DNA of 64,000 nucleotides from Cephalopachus bancanus (lineage: Eukaryota; Chordata; Mammalia; Primates; Tarsiidae), in NCBI GenBank assembly GCA_027257055.1, contig JAPVLO010000621.1, positions 248,001 through 312,000 on the forward strand, given 5' to 3'. Below the pieces are notes generated by a model, which saw only the letters and a list, made by a program, of their open reading frames with translations, did no database searches and was not told the DNA's origin. Below are positions 23,511 through 56,469 of the stretch, one piece after another. Every line of letters starts with the position of its first letter. Position 1 is the first letter of the stretch. The position numbers were made by a program, and so were the translations under genes.

Positions 23511-23801
23511 TTTTTTTTTTTGAGTTGGAGTCTCACTCTGTCGCCCAGACTGGAGTTCAATGGCTGCTCCTGGCCACCGCAGCCTCAACTTGCTGGGCTC
23601 CGGTGATCCTTCCACCTCAGCCTTCCAAGTAGCTGGAACTACAGGCACGTGCTACCACACCCGGCTAATTTTTTGATTTATTGTAGAGATGAGGTCTCGT
23701 CAAGTTGCCCAGGCAGGTCTCGAACCCGTGAGCTCAGGCAATCCACTCACCTCGGCCTCCCAAAGTGCTGGGATTACAGGTTGAGCCACTGAGCCCGGCC
23801 T
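23511..23801 (-). mobile_element. Lemur-type Alu
   Basis: Sits at the poly-T (3') end of the large L1. Confidence 0.88.
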
Positions 23802-24728
23802 AAAAATTTTTTTTAAGAATTCATTTATTTTTTAAATTTTAGATTTAAGGGTGCACATGCATGTTTGTTACATGGACATATTGTTTGGTGGTGAGGATTG
23901 GGTTTCAGGTGGCCTATTCCCCAGATAGTGAATATTGTATCTAGTAGGTAATTTTTGAACCCTATTTCTCTCCCCGCATCCCCTCTTATTGGTGTCCCCA
24001 GTGTCCATTATTTCCATCTTTGTGACTATTTAGCTCTCACATGTGGTGTTTGCTTTTCTGTTTCTGCATCAGTTCATTTAGCACGATAATCTCTAGCTCC
24101 ATCCATGTTGCTGAAAAAGACATGATTTCATTCTTTTTAATGGCTGCGTAGTATTCCATGGTGTATATATACCACATTTCCTTTATCCGGTCAATTGTTG
24201 GTAGGCACTTAGATTGGTTCCATATTTTGCTACTGTGAATAGTGCTTCAATGAACATATAAGTGTGGGTATCTTCTTTATATATTGATTTTGTCTCCTTT
24301 GGGTAGATCCCTAGTAGTGAGATTGCTGGATCAGAAGGTAATTCAATTTTTAGTTCTTTGAGAAATCTCCATACTGCTTTCCATAGAGGTTGAATTAGTT
24401 TACAATCTCACCAACAGTGAATGAGTGTTTCATTTTCTCCACAACTGTACCAACATCTGATGATCTTTGACTTTTCAATATTAGCCATTCTGACCAGTGA
24501 TATCTCATTGTGGTTTTAATTTGCATTTCTCTGATGATTAGTAATATTGAGCATTTTCTTCATATGTTTGTTGGCTGCTTCTGTGTCTTCTTTTGAGAAG
24601 TGTCTGTTCATATCCTTTGCCCACTTTTTGATAGGGTTACTTTTTTTTTTTCATGTTGAGTGATTTTAGTTACTTCTAGATTCTGGATATTAGCCCTTTT
24701 TCTGAGGTGTAATCTGCAAATATTTTCT

Positions 24729-25030
24729 TTTCTTTTCTTTTTTTTTTTTTTGAGTTGGAGTCTCACTCTGTCACTCAGACTGGAGTGCAGTGGCCACTTG
24801 CGGCCACTGCAGCCTCGACCTGCTGGGCTCTGGTGATCTTTCTGCCTCAGCCTTCCAAGTAGCTGGAATTACAGGCACGCGCTACCACGCCCGGCTGATT
24901 TTTTTGATTTACTGTAGAGATGAGGTCTCGTCAAGTTGCCCAGGTGGGTCTCGAACCCACGGGCTCAGGCAATCCACTCACCTCAGCCCCCCAAAGTGTG
25001 AGATTACAGGCTGAGCCACCAAGCCTGGCT
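24729..25030 (-). mobile_element. Young lemur-type Alu
   Basis: 14-bp duplication TGCAAATATTTTCT (24715-24728, 25031-25044). T-arm stem is GTGGG/CCCAC, both sides changed. Confidence 0.92.
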
Positions 25031-25262
25031 TGCAAATATTTTCTACCTTCAGTAGGTTTTCTGTTCACTCTTTGGATTATTTCTTTTGCAGTGCAGAAGA
25101 TTTTTTAGTTTAATCAAGTCCCATTTGCCTATTTTAGTTTTTGTTGCAATTGCTTTTGGGGTCTTTGTCATGAATTATTTGCCTAGTTCTGTGTCCAGAA
25201 GAGTGTTTCCTAGGTTTTCTTTTAGAATTTTTATAGTTTTGGGTCTTGCATTTAAGTCTTTG

Positions 25263-25551
25263 TTTTTTTTTTTTTTTTGAGTTGGAGTCTCACTCGGTCG
25301 CCCAGACGGGAGTGCAGCGGCCGCTCCGGCCCACTGCAGCCTCGCCTGCTGGGCTTGGCGATCCTTCCCCCTCACCCTTTCCCGAGTAGCCGGAATTACA
25401 GGTATGCCTCCCACCCCCGGCTGATTTTTTGATTTATTGTAGAGATGAGGTCTCGCTGCCCAGGCGGGTCTCGAACCCGCGGGCTCAGGCAATCCACTCA
25501 CCTCAGCCTCCCAAAGGCGCGGGATTACAGGCTGAGCCACTGAGCCCCGGC
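25263..25551 (-). mobile_element. Young lemur-type Alu
   Basis: 16-bp duplication TGCATTTAAGTCTTTG (25247-25262, 25552-25567). Right arm has CCCTCACCCTTTCCCGAGTAG, shared with the copy at 26921. Confidence 0.92.
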
Positions 25552-26566
25552 TGCATTTAAGTCTTTGATCTATCTTGAGTTAATTTTTGTATATGGTGAG
25601 AGATAAGGTCCAGTTTCATTCTTCTCCATATGGCTAGCCAATTTCCCCAGCACCAATTGTTGAATAAGGTGTCCTTTTCTGGTTGTTTATTTTTGTTAGC
25701 TTTGTCAAAGATCAGTTAGTTGTAGGAATATGGTTTTATTTCTGGGTTTTCTATTCTGTTCCCTTGGTCAATCAGCCTATTGTTATACCAGTACCATGCT
25801 GTTTTAGTGACTATTGCCTTATAATATAAATTGAAGTCAGACATTTCTGCAATTGTTCTTTTGCTTAGAATTGCTTTAGCTATTCAGTCTTCTTTTTGAT
25901 TCTATATAAACTTTAATATTGTTTTTTCCCCCTAATTCTGTGAAGAACAAAGTTAGTATTTTGATTGGGATTGTACTGAATCTGTAGATTACTTTGGGCA
26001 GTAAGTTCATTTTAACAGTATTGATTCTTCCAATATATGAACATGGGATGTTTTTCCATTTATTTATGTCGTCTATGATTTCGTTCATCAGTGTCTTGTA
26101 GTTCTCCTTATAGAAACCTTTTACTTCTTTAGTTAGGTGTACTTCTTGGTCTTTTAAAAAAATGTGGCTGGTGTGGGTGGAACTGAGCTCTTGATTTGGT
26201 TCTCAGCTTGAGCATTGCTGGTGTATAGAAATGCTACCAATTTTTGTACATTGATTTATTTTATATCCTGAGACTTTACTGAAGTCATTTATCAGGTCCT
26301 GAAGCTTCTTTGAGTAGTATTTAGGGTTTTTTCTAGGTATACAATCATGTCATCCATGAACAGGGACAGTTTGACTTCCTCCTTGCTGATTTGGATATCT
26401 TTTATTTCTTTCTCTTGTCAGATTGCTCTTCCAACACAGTGTTGAATAAGAAAGGCGAAAGTGGGCCACCCTGTTTTGTTCCTGTTCTGTCAGGGAATGT
26501 TTTTAATTTTTCTCAGTGAAGTATGAGGCTGGCTGTTGGTTTATCATATATGGCTCTTATTATTTT

Positions 26567-26872
26567 TATTTTTATTATTTTAATTTTTTTAAAGCTGATG
26601 TCTCACTCTGTTGCCCAGGCTGGATGCCGTGGCACACTCACAGCCATCCCAGCGCCAACCTGCTGGGCTCCGACAGTCCTTCTGCCTCAGCCTTCCAAGT
26701 AGCTGGAACTACAGACGCGCGCTACCACGCCCAGCTGCTTTTAAAAAATTTATTGTAGAGACGACGTCTTGCCAAGTTGTCCGGGCTGGTCTTGAACCTA
26801 CAGACTCAGGCAATCCACTCACGTCGGCCTCCCACAGTGCTGGGATTACAGGCTGAGCCACCGAGCCCGGCT
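26567..26872 (-). mobile_element. Lemur-type Alu
   Basis: 14-bp duplication GCTCTTATTATTTT (26553-26566, 26873-26886). Confidence 0.9.
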
Positions 26873-26920
26873 GCTCTTATTATTTTGAGATATGTTTCTT
26901 CAGTGCCTGGTTTGTTGAGG

Positions 26921-27212
26921 ACTTTTTGGTTTTTTTTTGAGTTGGAGTCTCACTCTGTTGCCCAGACTGGAAATGCAGTGGCTGCTCTCGGCCACCGCAG
27001 CCTCGACCTGCTGGGCCTGGTGATCCTTCCGCCTCACCCTTTCCCGAGTACCCGGAATTACAGGCATGTGCTACCACACCGGCTGTTTTTTTGATTTATT
27101 GTAGAGATGAAGTCTGGCTGCCCAGGCGGGTCTCGAACCCGTGGGTTCAGGCAATCCACTCACCTCAGCCTCCCAAAGGCATGGGATTACAGGCTGAGCT
27201 ACCGAGCCTGGC
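26921..27212 (-). mobile_element. Young lemur-type Alu
   Basis: Duplication TTGTTGAGG (26912-26920, 27213-27221). Shares CTCACCCTTTCCCGAGTA with the 25263 copy. Confidence 0.9.
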
Positions 27213-27448
27213 TTGTTGAGGGTTTTTATCATGAAGGGATACTGGATTTTGTTGATTACCTTTTCTCCACCTATTGAGATTATCATATGGTTTTTATTTT
27301 TGCTTTTGTTTATGTGGTGTATCATGTTTATTGATTTGTGGATTTTGAAACACCCTTGCATCTCTGGAATAAAACCCACTTGGTCATGATGGATAATTTT
27401 TTAGATATGCTGTTGAATTTGGTTTGCTAGTTTTTGTTAAGAATTTTA

Positions 27449-27751
27449 AACCAGATGTGGTGGCTCATGCCTGTAATCCAAGTACTTTGGGAGGTGGAGA
27501 TGAGAGGATTGCCTGAGCTCAGGGGTTTGAGACCAGCCTGGGCAGCTTGGTGAGACCTCGTCTCTACAATAAATCAAAAAAATTAGCCAGGTATAGTGAC
27601 ACACACCTGTAGTCCCAGCTACTTGGAGGGTTGAAGTGGGAGAACTGCTTGAGCCCAGCGGGTCAAGGTTGCAGTATCTGTGATCATGCCATTGCACTCC
27701 TGCCTGGGTGACAGAGTGAGACTTGGATTAAAAAAAAAAAAAAAAAAAAAG
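27449..27751 (+). mobile_element. Alu dimer
   Basis: Duplication AAGAATTTTA (27439-27448, 27752-27761). Long A tail. Confidence 0.9.
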
Positions 27752-28005
27752 AAGAATTTTAGTATCTATATTCATCAGGGAAATAGACCTGTAGTTTTCT
27801 TTTTTGTTGTGTCTTTGCCTGATTTTGTTATTAGTGTGATTCTGGTTTCATAGAATGAGTTACGGAGGAGTCCCTCCTTGATTTTCTGAAATAGTTTCAG
27901 TAAGCTTGTTACCAGCTCTTCTTTGTACATTTGATAACATTCAGCTGTCAATTTGTCTGGTTCTGGGGTTTTTTTTTGTTGGGAGATTAAAAAAAAATTT
28001 TTTTT

Positions 28006-28125
28006 TTAAATAGAGAGGAGGTCTTGCTATGATGCCTAGGCAGGTCTTGAACTTCTGGGCTCAAGCAATCCTCCCGCCTTGGCCTTCCAGAGTGCTGGGA
28101 CTATAGGCATGAGCCACCACACTTG
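28006..28125 (-). mobile_element. Left Alu arm
   Basis: AAATAGAGAGGAGGTCTTGC through GAGCCACCACACTTG. Confidence 0.75.
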
Positions 28126-28135
28126 ACTGAGGGAA

Positions 28136-28428
28136 TTTTTTTTTTTTTGCGTTGGAGTCTCACTCTGCCACCCAGACTGGAGTGCAGTGGCCGCTCCCGG
28201 CCACCGCAGCCTCGACCCGCTGGGGCTCCGGTGATCCTTCCACTTCAGCCTTCCAAGTAGCTGGAACTACTGGCGTGCGCTACCACACCCGGCTAATTTT
28301 TTGATTTGTTGTAGAGATGAGGTCTCACCAAGTTGCCCAGGCGGGTCTCAAACTCACGGGCTCCGGCAATTCACTCACCTTAGCCTCCCAAGGCCCCGGA
28401 TTACAGGCTGAGCCACCGAGCCCGGCTA
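28136..28428 (-). mobile_element. Young lemur-type Alu
   Basis: Duplication ACTGAGGGAA (28126-28135, 28429-28438). Full-length linker; hairpin intact. Confidence 0.92.
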
Positions 28429-29555
28429 ACTGAGGGAACTTTTTAAAAAAAATTACTGATTCCATTTCACTGCTCATTATTGGTTTATTCAGGGCATCTA
28501 TTTCTTCCTGGTTCAGTCTTGCGGAGTTGTATGTTTCCAGAAATTTATTCATTTCCTCTAGGCTTTCCAGTTTGTTGCCATAGAGGTACTTATAGTAATC
28601 TCTGATGATCTTTTTATTTCTGTGGTATCAGTGTATCACTACTGAAAATTTTTACTGAATTTATTTGAGTTTTCTCTTGGTTGGTCTAGCTAGTGGTCTG
28701 TCAATTTTGCTTATTCTTTAAAAAAACAACAACCATGTTTTGATTCCTTGATCCTTTGTATCATTTTCTGGGGAGAGGTTCTCAATGTTATGTTCTACTC
28801 TGATCTTTGTTATTTCTTTTCTTTTGCTGGCTTTAGGTTTAGACTGTTCTTGCTTTTCTGGTTCCTTGAGGTGCAAGGTTAAGCTATTAATTTCTGATCC
28901 CTATCTTTTTGATGTAGGCATTTCATGTTATACACTTCCTGCTTTGACTGGATCCCAAAGGTTTTGATATATTATGCCACTATTTTCATTTTTTTCAACA
29001 AATTTTTTGATTTCTGCCTTAATTTCATTGTTTACCCAAGGGTCATTCGGGGATGAGTTTTTCAGTTTCCATGGAGTGGTGTAGTTTTGGGAGCTCCTTT
29101 TAGTGTTGATTTCTAATTTTATTCCACTGTGGTCCAAGAAGATGCCTGGTATAATTTTGATGTTTTTACATTTATTGAGACTTGCTTTATGGCCACACAT
29201 ATGGTCTATTTTGGAGAATGTTCCATGTGGAGATGAGAATGTACATTCTGCGGTTGGGTGGAAAGTTCTGTAGATGTCTGTTAGGTCCGTTGGGTCCAGT
29301 ATTTATTGATTTTCTGCTTTGATGATCTGTCTAGTGATGTCAGTGGGGTGTTGAAGTCACCCACTATTATGGCATGGCTGTTTAGATGTTTTCAGAGATC
29401 AGATAGCGTTTGCTTCATGAATTTGAGTGCTCTGGTATTTGGTGTGTATATGTTTAAAATGGTTAAATCTTCTTGTTGGATTTCACCCCTTTATCATTAT
29501 ATAATGTCTTTCTTCATCTCTTTTTCGTTGTTTTTGGTTTAAAGTCTAGCTGTCT

Positions 29556-29870
29556 AGCTGGGCTCGGTGGCTCAGCCTGTAATCCCACGCTTTGGGAGGC
29601 CGAGGTGAGTGAATTGCCTGAGCCCGCGAGTTCGAGACCCGCCTGGGCAACTTAGCGAGACCTCATCTCTACAATAAACCAAAAAAATTAGCTGGGTGTG
29701 GTAGCGCGTGCCTGTAGTTCCAGCTACTTGGAAGGCTGAGGCGAAGGGATCGCCGGAGCCCAGCAGGTCGAGGCTGCAGTGGCCGGGAGCGGCCACTGCA
29801 CTCCAGTCTGGGTGACAGAGTGAGACTCCAACTCAAAATAAAATAAAATAAAATAAAATAAAATATTAAA
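29556..29870 (+). mobile_element. Young lemur-type Alu with (AAAAT)n tail
   Basis: 15-bp duplication AAAGTCTAGCTGTCT (29541-29555, 29871-29885). Confidence 0.92.
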
Positions 29871-30461
29871 AAAGTCTAGCTGTCTGACAGGAGTGCTGCT
29901 CATGCCTGTTTTTGCTGTTCATTCACTTAATATAACTTGTTCTACCATTTGCTTTGCTTCTCCGATTGTCTTTGGCCAGTAATGGATCTTTTACAGGCAA
30001 TAAATGGTTGGGTTTTTTTTTTTTTTAAATCCAGTTTGCCACTCTGGATTAAGTGGTGGCATTCAGCCCATTATATTCGGGGTTAATATTGATATGTGTA
30101 GTTTTGTTCTTGCCATTGTGCTGCAAGCTAGCTGACCCAGGGATTCTAATGTCTACTTGCTTTATAGGCACTGTGACCTCTGAACTTTTGTGCTCTTTTA
30201 TGATAGAGTTGTTGTTTCCGTTCCAAGTTCTAAGTTTAGAACTCCTTTGAGCATCTTTTGTAGGGCTGGTTTGGTGGTGACACATTCCCTTAGTGTTTGT
30301 CTGGAAGGGACTTTATATTTCCTTCGTTGATGAAGCTTAGTTTGCTGAATATAGAATTCTTGGCTAGCATTTTTTTGTTAAGGAGGTTGAAAATAGGTCT
30401 CCATTCTCTTCAGGCTTGTGGGGTTTCTGCTGAGAAGTCTGTTAGTCTAATGTTTTTTCCT

Positions 30462-30754
30462 CCTTTTTTTTTTGTTTTTTTGAGTTGGAGTCTCACTCTG
30501 TCACCCAGACTGGAGTGCAATGGCCGCTCCCGGCCACCGCAGCCTTGACCTGCTGGGCTTTGGCGATCCTTCCGCCTCAGCCTTCCAAGTAGCCGGAATT
30601 ACAGGCATGCGCTACCACGCCCGGCTGATTTTTTGATTTATTGTAGAGATGAGGTCTCGCTGCCCAGGTGGGTCTTGAACCCACAGGCTCAGGCATTCCA
30701 CTCACCTCAGCCTCCCAAAGGTGTGGGATTACAGACTGAGCCACTGAGCCCGGC
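30462..30754 (-). mobile_element. Young lemur-type Alu
   Basis: Duplication ATGTTTTTTCCT (30450-30461, 30755-30766). 5-bp-deleted type; T-arm stem GTGGG/CCCAC. Confidence 0.92.
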
Positions 30755-31245
30755 ATGTTTTTTCCTTTATAAGTGATTTTGTGCTTCTCTCTTGCTGCTC
30801 TTAGGATATTTTATTTCATGTGGACTTTGGAGAATCTGACAATGATATGCCTTGGTGAGGTTCTTTTTGCCATATATCTTGCAGGAGTTCTTTGGGCTTC
30901 TTGTACCTGGATGTCTAGGCTTCTCTAGAGACCAGAGAAGTTTTCTTAAATTATTTCCCCAAATATCTTTTTCATACTTTTTACTTTAACTTCTCTTCTC
31001 TCTGGAATGCCTGTGGTCTGTGGATCTGGCTGCTTTACATTATCCTATATTTCTTGTAGGCTTTGATTATTCTTCTTGATTCTTTTTTCTTTGTTTCTGT
31101 CTGACTGGGTTAGTTCAAAGAGCCTGTATTCTGTCTGTGAGACTCTTCTGCTTACTCTAGCCTATTGTTGTGGCTTTGTACTGCGTCTTAAATCTTCTCC
31201 AAAGTTTTTTAGTTCTGTTTGGGTTTTTTGAAAGTTGTCAATTTC

Positions 31246-31333
31246 AGGCAACCCCTTCAGGTCCTCTCCCACTATAGGAGCTTTTCTCTTTTCTCAATAA
31301 ATCCTGCTTTCTAAAAAAAAAAAAAAAAAAAAA
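31246..31333 (+). mobile_element. Tiny processed LTR-transcript insertion
   Basis: About 67 bp ending CTCAATAAATCCTGCTTTCT plus an A21 tail, flanked by a perfect 16-bp duplication GAAAGTTGTCAATTTC (31230-31245, 31334-31349). The AATAAA context resembles the R region of an endogenous retroviral LTR. Only the last bases of the RNA were copied. Confidence 0.75.
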
Positions 31334-31507
31334 GAAAGTTGTCAATTTCTCCTTTAACTTCCTGCATTTTTCTGCTAATTTCTTTATCTTGCATCTCATG
31401 GAGCTTCTTTATCAGTGATATGTTGAACTCATTCCCTGACATTTCAATAATTTCACTGTGGCTAGTTTCTGTGGTGGAAACCCCTTTGGAGGGTTAAGAC
31501 TGTTTTT

Positions 31508-31816
31508 TTCTTGCTTGTTTTTTTTTGTTTGTTTTTTTTTTGAGTTGGAGTCTCACTCTGTCGCCCAGACTGGAGTGCAGTGGCCTCTCCCGGCCACCGC
31601 AGCCTCGACCTGCTGGGCTCCGGCGATGCTTCTGCCTCAGCCTTCCAAGTAGCCGGAATTACAGGCATGCGCTACCACGCCCGGCTGATTTTTTGATTTA
31701 TTGTAGAGATGAGGTCTCGCTGCCCAGGTGGGTCTCGAACCCGCGGGCTCAGGCAATCCACTCACCTCAGCCTCCCAAAGGCGCGGGATTACAGGCTGAG
31801 CCACTAAGCCCGGCTG
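31508..31816 (-). mobile_element. Young lemur-type Alu
   Basis: Duplication AGACTGTTTTT (31497-31507, 31817-31827). 5-bp-deleted type. Confidence 0.92.
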
Positions 31817-32850
31817 AGACTGTTTTTCATACTTTCAGAGTTGTTTCTCTGGCTCTTTCTCATCTGGGTGAACTACGACAGCTAATCTGTATGAGTTCCT
31901 TTGATCTAGATGGCCTGTGTATGTAGGCTTTCCCAGGTGTTGGTTGTAATAGCGATGTGAAATTATGGGCTGACCCCACGGCTTCCTGTGAAACTAGGGT
32001 GGTGGTGGGTTCTCGGGGGGCTTAACTTGCTTCTTGGTGGTGTATGCTGATGTGAGAAAATGACCTGTTGTGATGTATCGTTCAACTTTCAGACCAGCAG
32101 GTGGTGCCTATGGGTGTGGACTGGCTACTGTCCCTGTGAATGGGTATTGACTTGGTCCTTAGTGATTGGACGAAGCACTCTGTTGTCTCAGCAGTGAGCC
32201 TGTTTGTGGAGTGCACTGTGGTTTGTGCTTCCAGTTCAACCGGGCTATAGGTCCACAAGTGTCAAGCACAGGGTCTGGTGTGCAGCCTCCAAGTGCCCAA
32301 AAGTGTGCCTTGGAGAGCTGCCAGGAGACCTCTGCTGCCCCTCAGGAAGGGCAGGGCGGCTTGAGCTCCTAATCTAGAAGAACAGGAGCTCTGGACATTG
32401 AACAGAGAAAGTGGCACAGCTCCGGGACTCTGCCCGGGGGGAGGGGTGGCTCAGGCTCCTACTCCAGGTGATTGGGTGTGATAGGCTGGGGCGGTTAGAC
32501 TGGTCATCGGGTGTGTAGGGATAGGGGCCACCTGACTCTTGGTGCTGGGGGTATACTTCCCTGACAGACTGCGGGGAGCGGGGCAGGCTGTGGTGCCCCA
32601 CAATGACACCCAAACTTGATTCTGGGTCACGGAGGTGGCCTTGGTTTCAGGCCTCATGGCCTGGGAGTGGCTACAGGGTGGCAGAACATTCTGCCGCTCC
32701 GGCCGCTGGTTCAAAGGCAGAGTGGGGTCACTTCTGCTGGTCTCCTGTTGGTTAGATGACTTTCCCAGTTGTGCAGGAGTGGAGAGTTCTCCTTTTCCTC
32801 AATATTACTGGGGCGTGCCACCCCAGCTAATCTGAGAAGGAGTCTGGGAT

Positions 32851-33143
32851 TTTTTTGAGTCAGAATCTCAGTCTGTTGCCCAGGCTGGGGGCAGTGGCGC
32901 ACTCGCGGCCTCTGCAGCCTCGACCTGCTGGGCTTAAGGGATCCTTCAACCTCAGCCTCCCAAGTAGCAGGAAACACAGGCATGTGCCACCATGCCTGGA
33001 TGATTATTTATTTATTTATTGTAGAGACGAGGTCTCGCCATGTTGCTCAGGCCGGTCTCGAACCTTGGGCTCAGCCCATCCTTGCGCCTTGGCCTCCCTA
33101 AGTGCTGGGGTGACAGGTGTGAGCCACCATATCTGGATAGGCA
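32851..33143 (-). mobile_element. Alu dimer in the L1 5' UTR
   Basis: Flanked by TCTGGGATT (32842-32850, 33144-33152). Confidence 0.85.
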
Positions 33144-34120
33144 TCTGGGATTCTTGACCGTAGTGCTTGCTGAAGAGTTCCAGGTTGCAAAACTGAAGGA
33201 CTCACTGTGCATGAGAAACCGTGTCCTTCTGCTCAGGAAGCAGATTTCAGGAGTTGGGAGTTGCGCCCTCTGTGAGGTGCATCGTTAGGCTGATATTCTG
33301 GGTGTTCCTTGGCATTGTTGAGGCTCTTTGCCACTGCTGCCTGGAGGGGTGGGACAGGACGGGGACACTCAGACGGATTCCGGGTCAAAGATCTGACCCT
33401 GGCAGCCTGTCTCTCCCAGAGGGAAATGCAGATTTGGGGAGGGGGAGGTCCCTTGCTGCTCCCAGCTGCAGGCTGGAATGAGCCCAGGTCAGGTCTCAAA
33501 GCCAGGGGCAGTCTCCACGCTCCAGCTGTGTTCTGGGTGTGGGAAGCCCCTCCCCTGCTTCAGAGCAAGCAGCCTTGGCCCTGGGCAGAAACCCAAGTGC
33601 CCACAGAGGTCACCGTTGGTGCCACAATGGACCCCGGTCATAAAGGATGTCTTCCTTCCCAATCCAGATCTGGGAGCAGACCCATGGCTTTGCTGGACGC
33701 CTTTTCCTTTCACCAGCTCTCGGCCTCGAGACAGCTCCAAGATCTGGGAGATATGGGTGTCCTCCCATGACCCATCGAGGTATAGATCCCTGCTTGGAAG
33801 GTTCATCTCCGAGGGGAGTTTTCAGTCTGGTCTGTGATCCACACTCACTTTTTTCTGTGGAGGTCATGGCAGGGTCTTTTCGCCCATCTTGTCTTTCCTG
33901 AGATCAGGGGTGTCCTTTCCCGTTCTCATGAATATCCATTTCCCTTCTAGGATTGGGGTTCACTGTGTTGGTTTTTCCATGCTATTTCACAATGTTCCCA
34001 TGGGTGAGGCACGCTTGAAAGCCTCTTATCCACCATCTTGGGGGGAAAAAACACTCAACTTATTTTAAACAGAAAAGATAAATGAATGAAAGGAGAAGCA
34101 ACAAGGAAATGTATTTTCAG

Positions 34121-34282
34121 GCCTGACAGGTGGCTCATGCCTGTCATCCCAGCACTTTGGGAGGCCAAGGCAAAGGGTTGCCTGAGCCCAGGAGGTCAAG
34201 GCTAGGGTGAGCCATGACTGTGCCACTGCATTCTAGTCTGGGTGACAGAGAGAGATTCAGACTCAGGAAAAAAAAAAAAGGG
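34121..34282 (+). mobile_element. Internally deleted Alu
   Basis: Left-arm start fused to right-arm end at GCCCAGGAGGTCAAGG. Confidence 0.75.
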
Positions 34283-34464
34283 AAAAATTGGTGGGAAAAA
34301 CCCCCAGTCATTCATATAACAGATAACAAAATTATGTTGTAAGTCTCAGTAACAAATAATGAACTAGACTACATACATCAGCACAGATGAAACCCAAATA
34401 TAAAATGCTGATTCAGAGCATAAGCTGATGAATGAATGGTGCCCTATGCCACTTACATAAGCTT

Positions 34465-34602
34465 TTTTGGGGGGGATTTATTGTAGAGAACAGGTCTCCC
34501 CAATTTACCCAGGCTGGTCTCTAACCCCTGAGCTCAACCAATTCTCTTGTCTCTGCTTCCCAAAGTGCTGAGATTACAGGTGTGAGTCACATGCCTGGCT
34601 AT
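34465..34602 (-). mobile_element. Left Alu arm
   Basis: GATTTATTGTAGAGAACAGG through GTGAGTCACATGCCTGGC. Flanking 34283-34464 and 34603-34750 are unclassified. Confidence 0.75.
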
Positions 34603-34778
34603 ATATAAGCTTTAAAAAGTCTCCATAAATGCTATTTATTGCCTATGATCAAACAATACAGAGTAAAAGAAAACAACTAGATTGGAGTTGTACTCCTCAA
34701 GGTCAGAGTAATAAAAAATTATAGAGATGCGTGCAATGGAAAGGCACTTTCATTGTTTCTGAAATTTCATTTCTTATT

Positions 34779-34788
34779 TTTATTTATT
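34779..34788 (-). promoter_or_regulatory. Candidate SULT2A1 polyadenylation signals
   Basis: Two overlapping AATAAA hexamers on the minus strand (34784-34779 and 34788-34783), about 255 bp past the stop in repeat-free DNA. The true cleavage site could be elsewhere. Confidence 0.4.
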
Positions 34789-35041
34789 TTTTTGTTTGCT
34801 CTAAAACCTATCACTGGAACTGTTTCTTTTATAAAAACATTACACACATTTGAAAAGGTCTGGGATGCCATGACATGCATTAGGGGTACCCTCGTAATTT
34901 TGAACAAGAAAGTAGCCAAAGATGCAAAGATTGGATAACTTAAGGCCTCCTGATGAAACAATAGGTTTTTATGCCATGACCCCCAGACCGGACAGGAGAA
35001 CAGACATCAGTATCCATATACAGTCCAGAATGTCTTGGACA

Positions 35042-55786
<20,745 letters not shown>

Positions 55787-55885
55787 GGCAATGAGCTCTC
55801 TGTGCCTTGGTGTTAGGGTGCCAGCTGCAGCCACTGCTGAAGACGGTGGCAGCTGAGGGCAGATCAGATTTTCTAGCAAAAATAA

Positions 55886-55898
55886 AACAATCATTAAC
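55886..55898 (-). promoter_or_regulatory. HNF1-like site upstream of SULT2A1
   Basis: On the minus strand GTTAATGATTGTT matches the first ten positions of the HNF1 consensus GTTAATNATTAAC. It lies 100-112 bp upstream of the start codon. SULT2A1 is known to depend on HNF1/HNF4 in liver. No canonical TATA box is obvious. Confidence 0.5.
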
Positions 55899-56125
55899 CT
55901 CTCCCCAGTGTGTCATCTGTTTATTGCAAAGTTTACTGAGTGATAAAGAGCAGAGCATATGGTGACTGACAGTCAAAAGGTTGAAGGTATTGAGCAATTG
56001 TGAACCCATTCAGAGGGCATTCTGGGGGGAGGTATTCTGAGTTTGAGTTTGTGGGAGTGAACTGGGAATTCAATAACAAACACAAGGACATAGAAATGCG
56101 TGCATAAAAATAAAAATAAAAAGGA

Positions 56126-56434
56126 AAGGTGGGCCTGTAATCCTAGCACTTTGGGAAGCCGAGCTGAGAGGATTGCCTGAGCCCAGGGGTTTGCGACCAG
56201 CCTGGGCAACTTGGTGAGACCTTGTCTCTACAATTAATCAAAAAATTAGCCAGGTGTGGTGGGGTGTGCCTGTGCTTTCAGCTACTTGGAAGGCTGAGGT
56301 GGAAGGATCACCTGAGCCTAGCAGGTCGAGGCTGTGGTGACCGTGAGCATGCCACTGCACTCCAGTCTGGGCAACAGAGTGAGACTCTGACTCAAAAGAA
56401 CAGAAAAGAAAAGAAAAGAAATAAAGAAAGAAAA
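56126..56434 (+). mobile_element. Alu missing its first bases
   Basis: Begins at GGTGGGCCTGTAATCC. (AAAAG)n tail. Confidence 0.83.
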
Positions 56435-56469
56435 ATCGCAAAGAGCATACAGAGAGTTCCCATAGTTTG

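Larger units (their letters stand above)
23802..34049 (-). mobile_element. Full-length L1, broken by Alus
   Basis: Reading leftward, it starts with CCCCCCAAGATGGTGGATAAG (34050-34030), the typical L1 5' end. A GC-rich 5' UTR follows to about 32.1 kb, then ORF1-region sequence, an ORF2 relic (about 31-24.5 kb) and the 3' UTR with a poly-T side at 23805-23850. Removing about eleven Alus leaves about 7 kb. Both ORFs are full of stops. Possible degraded target duplication: ACTCTACTTACTTAA (23493) and ACTCAACTTATTTTAA (34052). Confidence 0.75.

Noticed and set aside
55787..55894. In-frame upstream ATG extending SULT2A1 by 36 residues
   Set aside because: The family starts at MSDD; the upstream ATG overlaps an HNF1-like promoter site.
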